Made by a program: the position numbers and the translations under genes. The notes below the pieces were generated by a model that saw only the letters and a list, made by a program, of their open reading frames with translations, was not told where the DNA came from and made no database searches. 64,000 nucleotides of DNA from a virus: the IMG/VR virus record IMGVR_UViG_3300031951_000076, positions 1 to 64,000 of that record. One strand, given 5' to 3'. Positions 56,180 to 63,120 of the stretch are shown in pieces. The first letter of the stretch is position 1; every line of letters starts with the position of its first letter.

Positions 56180-57102
56180 ATAAGCGCTGATGTTTTAGAA
56201 GTGTTAATAATTTCTTCAGCATACTTATATGAACAAAAATCTTTATTAAGATTTTGAATTTCTATATCATATGGTAATACTAATTGATACTTGCCTTTAA
56301 AAAATAAATCAGTTCTGTCAGAAGTTACACCTGCATTATGAAATATAGGATGTTTATCCCATTCACTAACTGGAGATGTAGCCCAAGAAAAAGAAAGTTT
56401 ATTAGTTACTAATACTTGCTTATCCCAAAACCAAAGATTCCAAAGAACTGCCCACATATCAGCACACCAAATTTGTAGTTCATGATATGAAGGATCTAAT
56501 GCTTTATCTTTATCAATTTCATGTGTAATTAATCTAAAAAGATTTTCAGCATCATAATATACTTTTTTCCAAAACTCTGCAGGAATTCCTTTTAAAATAT
56601 ATTGTGCTCCACCACTATTTTTTTCTTGCTCAATAATGTATTGTTTATTAACATTAACTATATCAGCCATAAAATCAAGATACTTTTCACCTTTAGATCT
56701 AACATAGTTTGCACCAATATAACTTACAGTATCGCTTACATAACAATTATCATCTTCAAGAAGTCCTTTAAAATCTAATGGTTTTGCAAAAATAATATCG
56801 CAGTCATGATAGAAAATAGTTTCATGTTCTAATTCAGGATGCTGCAACCAATGCTTGTACAAAACATGGGGACGTATACTGGATATATAACAAGGTTTTT
56901 GCCTGTTATCTGGATAAAAATAAAATCTCGTATCAGTGTATTTTGCTGCAAGTTTTTGCCATTTTTCAGAAACATGTCCATGGTGCCCACATACAATTTG
57001 AATATCTTTTGGATCTACACCATTTCTAACAAAGTTATTAATCATAACTTCTACTTGCCATGTATAATAATCTATGGCAGGTTGTACGCATAAAAATTTC
57101 AT
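56176..57102 (-). CDS. Glycosyltransferase-like protein (GT-A, DCD motif)
   Basis: A 308-residue protein with FYHDCDIIFAKPLDF (D100-C101-D102), a DxD motif followed by a hydrophobic strand as in family 8-like and related GT-A enzymes. The N-terminus (MKFLCVQPAIDYYTWQVEVM) and PHVLYKHWLQHPE fit a nucleotide-sugar-binding half; SGGAQYILKGIP and EIDKD are in the acceptor half. No membrane segment. It is the first of the three GT genes, with a TATATTTG box 18 bases before its start. The exact CAZy family cannot be set from sequence by eye. Confidence 0.72.
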   Translation of the reverse strand: MKFLCVQPAIDYYTWQVEVMINNFVRNGVDPKDIQIVCGHHGHVSEKWQKLAAKYTDTRFYFYPDNRQKPCYISSIRPHVLYKHWLQHPELEHETIFYHDCDIIFAKPLDFKGLLEDDNCYVSDTVSYIGANYVRSKGEKYLDFMADIVNVNKQYIIEQEKNSGGAQYILKGIPAEFWKKVYYDAENLFRLITHEIDKDKALDPSYHELQIWCADMWAVLWNLWFWDKQVLVTNKLSFSWATSPVSEWDKHPIFHNAGVTSDRTDLFFKGKYQLVLPYDIEIQNLNKDFCSYKYAEEIINTSKTSALI

Positions 57103-57119
57103 AAATGTTGGTTTTTTTA

Positions 57120-57127
57120 CAAATATA
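57120..57127 (-). promoter_or_regulatory. Candidate Bacteroidota -7 promoter box upstream of the glycosyltransferases
   Basis: CAAATATA on the + strand reads TATATTTG on the - strand, an exact match to the TAnnTTTG -7 box of Bacteroidota sigma-A-type promoters. It lies 18 bases before ATG 57102. No TTG occurs at the usual 19-21 base distance upstream, so strength is uncertain. It would allow the GT genes to be expressed separately from the long fibre genes. Confidence 0.45.
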
Positions 57128-57136
57128 TTAAATAAA

Positions 57137-59605
57137 TTAACAATATCCTATTGCTTGTACAAATGATGTTCCTCCAAAAATACCACCTTGAAAACATACA
57201 GTATTACCAGGCGCAAGTGAAAAGTTATTTGACCAGTTAACACAATAATCTGACCAACCACTTACACTTACAAAAAAAGTAGATGTATTTAAATATTCAA
57301 CAGATGGTGCAACTACATATGTAGGAGAAGTGCTAGTAGAACCATCTGTAAAAAATACTCTTAATCTGATTTCAAAAAATGTTGCAACTGGAGGAGTAGC
57401 ATAAAGACTAAGTATATTACATATATTTAAAAAACCAGATTGTACATTAGTTGCAGCAGGACTGCTTTGTGTCCAACTTAACCAATTTTGTTGTCTATGA
57501 TCTAGAAATACAGCGCTAACACATTTACAATTATCACCTAAAAGACCCCATAGAATTGTTTGATTACAACCACTTCCCCCAAAAGGTGCTGATGTAACAG
57601 TTGCTATTGTAGCGCCTGGATAACAAGTTCCACCTGGATTTCCTGAAATAAAAGGTGTGCAAGTATTTGTACCTGAAACACATGCGGGTGCAATTGTTGT
57701 AGTGCTGGTAGAAGTAGTTGTTGGTGGACCTGTCACCACAAAACTATTAGATGCAGGACAAATTCCACTTACACTCACAATTCTTAACTGAACAAGAGAT
57801 CCTATTGGTATTTGAAAAGGTAACACAGTTGATGAAGATAAACAACCTGTACCTCCTACCACATTATTCCAAGGAGTCCAAGATGTACCTGTACCACTTG
57901 TATCAGCTCTAAATTGAACTTGAGAACATGTGTTACAACCTACTGTTGGAATTGTGTAATTTATTTGAACAGTTTGACTACCCGTGCCACCACCTGATAT
58001 TGAACGAGCATCAGTAATTGTTGGAGAACAGCATATTGGAGGAGCTAACGTAGTAGTTGTACTAGTTGATGTTGTGCTAGTAGTCGAAGTGGTAGTCGAA
58101 GTGGTTGTAGTAGATGTAGAAGTTGTTGTTGTAGTTGGATTACATACCCCTCGATTTAATGCTTTAAAACCATAAGGATCAGGAAGATTGCTATTAGGTA
58201 CATTTACCCATAAATTAGATACACAACTTAAAATACAACTAGCTGGGTAAGGACCAGCTAAGGGACTATAAGCTACAATAGCTGATGGTGCAAATGGAGG
58301 TGTTAAAGATGTGTTAGTTGCATAAGCAACAACCCACGCACCTCCTGGCAGATAAGTAGAACTATTATCCCAATATATGTATAGTACTTCAGGATCTGGT
58401 GGATCAACAATAAATTTATACCACACCTTACCATTTACGAGTGTTGTCTCAGGGAATAAACTTTGTTCAATATTACCAAAGTTTTCTGAAAATGCATAAA
58501 AACAAATATTTTCTGGACATTTTCCTAACGCACTACTGCATACTGCAGGTGTTAATGCATTATTACAATCAGGAGTCCATTGATTAGTTGAACTACTTAT
58601 AGGTAAAGCGTTACCACCATTATCAAGTGTTTGAAAAATTGAACCTGCTCCTAAACCATCTATATCCCAAACCCATTTATTAATAGAAGGTAGCCAATAA
58701 ACAGCTAAACTAGTTGCATAACCATACCACACTTTACCATTATATAAAACTGGTGATGTACCGATTGGTAAATCTTCATAACCTAGACCACCTTGTTCTG
58801 CTGCAACTATAAAACACATTGTTGGATCAATAGTAGTTGTAGTTGTTGTGGAACTAGTTGTTGTGGAGCTTGTTGTAGTGCTTGTGCTACTTGTTGTTGA
58901 TGTTGATGTAGTAGTACTTGTTGTTGAAGTACTAGTAGATGTAGTAGTACTAGTTGTTGAAGTAGTAGTTGTAGTGGGGCAATTTTCTAAAAGTGAAGAA
59001 TCTATAAACCCTACACTTGTTCCACCAACTACTTGTGGTGTCCATAATGGAGGATTTATACCATTAGTAACTGGATATTGTGCTGTTGATGGAAGTGTTT
59101 GAATTATTCCACCAAATGATGAATCTTCATGAACCCACTGTGTACCATCATAATACACTCTTCTTAATGGAGAATTGTCAAAAACATATTGAGGTTTACC
59201 ATTTATTTGAGAAGCATTACCGCCTGATGATAATTGTATATTATAAAAACAAGCATTACCTACACATTCTATATATAAATTAAAACATATATTAGGAAAT
59301 ACAGTAGTTGTGGTCGTAGTAGAAGATGTTGTAGTTGTTGAAGAAGTTGTACTACTTGTGGTGGTGCTAGTTGATGTACTGGTAGTAGTAGTTGGTAAAA
59401 TAATTGGTATATTACAACTACTAGTATTTGACGTAGCTATTAAAGCTATTACACCTGGTGATACATCAACTAGCATGCCTGCTAACAAATCTGCTGTATT
59501 TACAACAGATGGGTTAACAGTACCGCCAGCAGGTATTGTAGATAAAGTCATCGTTGGACCAAATCCAGAACCAAGAGGACCATTTATTTGTACAAATACA
59601 AACAT
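57137..59605 (-). CDS. Mosaic tail-fibre-like protein with Thr/Ser linkers, 822 aa
   Basis: Starts MFVFVQINGPLGSGFGPTMT, a beta-rich N-terminal domain ending in a Cys. Four Thr/Ser tracts separate further Cys-bounded domains. After the second tract comes IDPTMCFIVAAEQGG, similar to the DPATxCLIATE element of the next fibre protein. One domain (TVQINYTIPTVGCNTCSQVQ...) looks like a fibronectin-type strand pattern, and the last repeats a CVSGTNTC start. Each domain begins and ends with cysteine (CPTTTT, CNPTTTT), suggesting disulfide-closed units. It is probably a receptor-binding or decoration protein displayed on the virion. The linkers are mucin-like and adjacent to three glycosyltransferase genes, hence likely glycosylated. 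Not assigned to a named fibre family. Confidence 0.7.
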   Translation of the reverse strand: MFVFVQINGPLGSGFGPTMTLSTIPAGGTVNPSVVNTADLLAGMLVDVSPGVIALIATSNTSSCNIPIILPTTTTSTSTSTTTSSTTSSTTTTSSTTTTTTVFPNICFNLYIECVGNACFYNIQLSSGGNASQINGKPQYVFDNSPLRRVYYDGTQWVHEDSSFGGIIQTLPSTAQYPVTNGINPPLWTPQVVGGTSVGFIDSSLLENCPTTTTTSTTSTTTSTSTSTTSTTTSTSTTSSTSTTTSSTTTSSTTTTTTIDPTMCFIVAAEQGGLGYEDLPIGTSPVLYNGKVWYGYATSLAVYWLPSINKWVWDIDGLGAGSIFQTLDNGGNALPISSSTNQWTPDCNNALTPAVCSSALGKCPENICFYAFSENFGNIEQSLFPETTLVNGKVWYKFIVDPPDPEVLYIYWDNSSTYLPGGAWVVAYATNTSLTPPFAPSAIVAYSPLAGPYPASCILSCVSNLWVNVPNSNLPDPYGFKALNRGVCNPTTTTTSTSTTTTSTTTSTTSTTSTSTTTTLAPPICCSPTITDARSISGGGTGSQTVQINYTIPTVGCNTCSQVQFRADTSGTGTSWTPWNNVVGGTGCLSSSTVLPFQIPIGSLVQLRIVSVSGICPASNSFVVTGPPTTTSTSTTTIAPACVSGTNTCTPFISGNPGGTCYPGATIATVTSAPFGGSGCNQTILWGLLGDNCKCVSAVFLDHRQQNWLSWTQSSPAATNVQSGFLNICNILSLYATPPVATFFEIRLRVFFTDGSTSTSPTYVVAPSVEYLNTSTFFVSVSGWSDYCVNWSNNFSLAPGNTVCFQGGIFGGTSFVQAIGYC
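57694..59394 (-). repeat. Thr/Ser-coding low-complexity tracts in the 822-residue fibre protein
   Basis: Four tracts of mixed ACT/ACA/ACC/ACG and AGT/TCT-type codons (seen on the + strand as GTAGTTGTAGTTGTGG-like runs) at about 57694-57730, 58038-58140, 58825-58980 and 59300-59394. Codons vary freely, so the amino acid pattern rather than the DNA unit is conserved. They encode flexible or glycosylated stalks between domains. Confidence 0.85.
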
Positions 59606-59617
59606 ACTTTATATAAA

Positions 59618-60250
59618 TTAAGAAATCTTCTTAACAAAAATTCTAGTTGGTGTATTATTAGCATCTGAAGGGAATGGTGACTGTGCACTTGGGTTCATAC
59701 AAACACTATAATAACCAGCAGCTGTTACTTCAAGTATAAGTGTAGCATTAATTATCTGATCAGCAGCTGCAGCTTCAACTGATTTATAATCATTCAAAAG
59801 AGTAATTGAACTCATTGCTCCACCTGATGTAGTAGAAGAAGATACTCTTACAAGGATATCAACATTACTAGTAAAATCAAAAAAGTGAATTTGAGTAGTT
59901 ATCTCATAAATACCAGGTTGCTTAAAATGAATACGAGCTCCTTGGTTAGCATTAGTTCCAGCTACAGATCCAGAATTAACAAGCTCAAACACATCTGTAT
60001 TTGTGTTAAATAGTACACTGTTCCATGGAATGTAGTTATCTATTCCATTTGTCATATTACCATATTGAGCACTTGTAGGATAAGCTCCTCCTGATCCAGG
60101 GTTAACCCAGCTAAATCCAGCTGAAGGAGTTGTGAAGTTCTCTTTTTTCACCCTGTAGGTGGTTGCTCCTGTACTGTCATTCATTACAATTTCAGCACCC
60201 TGCGTGTTCCCAGTAAATAAAGGAAGAGCAGAAATTTTTACGTTAGGCAT
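59618..60250 (-). CDS. Short fibre-like protein with C1q/TNF-type jelly-roll pattern, 210 aa
   Basis: The N-terminus (MPNVKISALPLFTGNTQGAE, then IVMNDSTGATTYRVKKENFT) matches the attachment segment common in Bacteroidota phage fibre proteins. Residues 80-210 alternate strands, including GARIHFKQPGIYEITTQIHF, a VDILVRVSS strand, and ATLILEVTAAGYYSVCMNPS, resembling a C1q/TNF-type trimeric jelly roll. This fits a receptor-binding or head-fibre tip. There is no Thr tract. It lies between the two mosaic fibre genes, 12 bases before the 822-residue gene in the transcript, with a TATATTTG box 40 bases upstream. Confidence 0.7.
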   Translation of the reverse strand: MPNVKISALPLFTGNTQGAEIVMNDSTGATTYRVKKENFTTPSAGFSWVNPGSGGAYPTSAQYGNMTNGIDNYIPWNSVLFNTNTDVFELVNSGSVAGTNANQGARIHFKQPGIYEITTQIHFFDFTSNVDILVRVSSSTTSGGAMSSITLLNDYKSVEAAAADQIINATLILEVTAAGYYSVCMNPSAQSPFPSDANNTPTRIFVKKIS

Positions 60251-60289
60251 AGTTTTTAAAATTTAAAAGTTAAAATATTTAGGGTTATA

Positions 60290-60297
60290 CAAATATA
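60290..60297 (-). promoter_or_regulatory. Candidate Bacteroidota -7 promoter box upstream of the short fibre gene
   Basis: CAAATATA on the + strand reads TATATTTG on the - strand, an exact TAnnTTTG box, 40 bases before ATG 60250 in an otherwise gene-free 54-base gap. The nearest upstream TTG is about 25 bases away, longer than the usual 19-21. The same octamer occurs before the glycosyltransferase genes, so both may use the same host sigma factor. Confidence 0.45.
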
Positions 60298-60304
60298 ATA
60301 TAAT

Positions 60305-63120
60305 CTATTGTTCTGTTATTAACAAATCATTGTTTTCAGCTTGAAGCTCATCATTTAATTCAGTTGATATAAAGTTACTAGGATCTGCAGTGGTAGTAGT
60401 TGTAGTACTAGTAGAAGTTGTACTTGTTGTAGTTGGAGTCGTACAAGTACCATCAATATATTCAATTTCAACAGCATCTGTACTTGAAATTGTTAAAGAT
60501 GATGTTGTATAATTTCCAGTACCTATAACATCTATACACTCAACTATAACACTGTTAATTTTAATATTAAGTTTTGATGTAGGTGCAGCTGTTCCTATAT
60601 TAATAGTCAAAGCACCAACATAACCACCATGAACACCTTCTGCAGTTTGACCATTTGTAACAGGTAAACTACCTACTGTTATAATATACCAAGAAGGTGT
60701 AATATTATCTAAACTAGATCCTGCAGATGTATTATTAGTTACAAACAAACTTCCAGAAGGTAATGTTGTTGTGGTTGTAGTACTAGTTGTTGTGGTCGTA
60801 CTAGTTGAGGTAGTCGTTGTTGTAGTAGGTTCCTCTGTAGTAGTTGTTGTTGTACTAGTTGTAGACGTTGTTGATGTCGTAGTAGTAGTAGGCTCTTCTG
60901 TAGTCGTAGTTGTAGTACTTGTTGTGGTCGGTTCTTCAGTTGTCGTAGTAGTTGTTGAAGTAGTTGTAGTTGTGCTTGTGGTAGTTGTAGGACATATTGA
61001 TTGCTCTATAACTAAATCTTCATCATTCTCAGCAGTTATGGAATCATCTCCTTCACTTGCTAACAAACATAAAGTAGCAGGATCTATTGTAGTAGTTGTA
61101 GTTGTACTGGTTGTAGAAGTAGTGGTAGTGGTTGGCTCCTCTGTAGTAGTAGTGGTCGTACTAGTTGAAGTAGTCGTAGTTGTAGGTTCCTCTGTGGTTG
61201 TAGTAGTTGTAGAAGTTGTACTAGTAGTAGGTTCTTCCGTAGTCGTAGTTGTAGTACTGCTACTAGTAGTAGTTGTGGTAGGTTCTTCTGTTGTAGTTGT
61301 TGTAGTAGAAGATGTTGTTGTACTGCTAGTAGTAGTAGTTGTTGGTGCACAAGACTGACAATCGTTAGGGAAACCTGATAGCAAACATCCAACTTCACAT
61401 GGGGTAGTTGTTATATCCCCAGTTATATTAATTGGTGTTCCAGCAAGAACACAAGCTGTTATAGTGATGTTTGTTCCTATTATACCAATAGTATCTGGAG
61501 TTCCGTTACATTGTATATAATCTATATTTCCTCCTACTGTAGGGCCTGAAGTAAAGCTATAGCAGAAGCAACAAGACTCAGCTACAATATTATCATCATT
61601 CTCAGCTGTTATAGGATCATCACTTTCAGTAGATATGAAACACAATGTAGCTGGATCTAACGTGGTAGTAGTCGTAGTGCTTGACGTTGTGGTAGTACTA
61701 GTTGAAGTTGTAGTAGTGGTGGGTTCTTCAGTTGTTGTAGTTGTAGTTGTCGGCTCCTCAGTAGTAGTAGTAGTGGTTGTAGGTTCCTCAGTAGTAGTAG
61801 TAGTGGTAGTACTTGTACTTGTTGTAGTAGTCGAAGTAGTAGTTGTACAAGTTGTTACAAAACTTTTTGCTCTTACATTTCCTAAAGAATCTGTAAATGC
61901 TATCCAATAAGTTCCTACAGCAACACCTCCTTGTGAATATACTACAGATGTACCAACTGTCCAACTAGTATTAGATAATGCTGCAGCTTCACTTGTAAAC
62001 CAAAAATTACCAAAAGCATAACCTGTGCCTGAACCTCCTGTTGGGTTATTTGCTGTAACCTCAATTGATTGAGTTGCAGCATTTACGCATACTACAGATA
62101 CTATATCAAAGTCTAATGGACAAGGTGATTGTTCTATAGCTAAATTATCATCATTTTCCCCTGTTATAGGATCATTCCCTTCTGTAGCTATCAAACAAAA
62201 TGTAGCAGGATCTAATGTTGTACTAGTTGTTGTCGTTGTTGTGCTAGTGGTACTAGTTGTAGTAGTAGACGTTGTAGGTTCTTCAGTTGTTGTGGTCGTT
62301 GTAGTACTTGATGTTGTTGTTGTCGTAGGTTCTTCTGTGGTTGTCGTAGTTGTACTAGTACTTGTTGTAGTAGACGTTGTAGTGGTGCTTGTGCTACTTG
62401 TAGTTGTAGTTGTACTAGTAGTAGTTGTCCCAGGACTATCACATAATAAACCAAATGCAAAGTTAGTTCTGTATTCACTATATGTAGCCTGAATCTGAAT
62501 TTGTGTATGTGTTCCGGGAAACTGTACAATACCATAACCTTCATTACCAGATATAGTGTAACTATTAGATCCAAATACTACACCGCTGTCTCCCACTGTA
62601 AGGTCTGTTGGTGTAACAGCACAAGGTCCAGCAGCATTAAATCCACATCCAGGAAGTTCAATAAATGGTACATTAGGTTTAAACAACTGCTGTGTTACAG
62701 GGCTACCCAAAGACCATATACCAAGAATAGGATCAGCAATTGGTGATGAGAAATTAAAGGTGATTGTCACTATTCCAGCAATATTACCTTTAATATAGTA
62801 TGAATTACCACTTGGTGCAACATTACCATAACTTGTACAAGTAATACCATTAGTACATTGTACAGGTTCAACACCTGTGGGATTAAGAGGATCAAATCCA
62901 TCACCAGGACCTGCAGGACCATTGGTAGACATTGTGATACCAATTATACCTTGTTTAGCAGTATTTATAGATCCTTCAGTATAATTATCACCAACATTCT
63001 GCCATACAATTTGACAAAGTGTAGTAGTAGTTGTTGTTACAGGACATTCTTCAGTTCTAAGTTGATCATCATTTTCTGCTGTAATTGGTTCATCAGCTTC
63101 AGTAGCAAGTAAACAAATAT
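60305..63120 (-). repeat. Five copies of a short ENDD peptide module
   Basis: The pattern [LFI]-[IL]-[AS]-[TS]-E-x-[DN]-[DE]-x-[IL]-[TQ]-[AG]-E-N-[DN]-[DE]-x-[LI]-x-x-E occurs near 63046-63120 (ATEADEPITAENDDQL), 62120-62202 (ATEGNDPITGENDDNL), 61570-61650 (STESDDPITAENDDNI), 60991-61072 (ASEGDDSITAENDEDL) and 60305-60376 (STELNDELQAENNDLL). Four follow T-rich stalks through a DPxxxC or DPxxIC joint, and the last forms the C-terminus. It looks like a small repeated beta-hairpin. Confidence 0.8.

Noticed and set aside
60771-61358. Long Val-rich open frame on the + strand (and similar ones at 58848-59102, 61635-61910, 62241-62492, 63120-63359)
   Set aside because: They are the antisense reading of Thr/Ser stalk codons (ACN read backwards gives Val-type codons). 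No start context, and no link to any + strand gene unit in this block.
61084-61398. Leu/Gln-rich - strand open frame, and similar at 62212-62574 and 63037-63378
   Set aside because: Out-of-frame readings of the same Thr tracts inside the giant fibre gene; composition is fully explained by the repeat.
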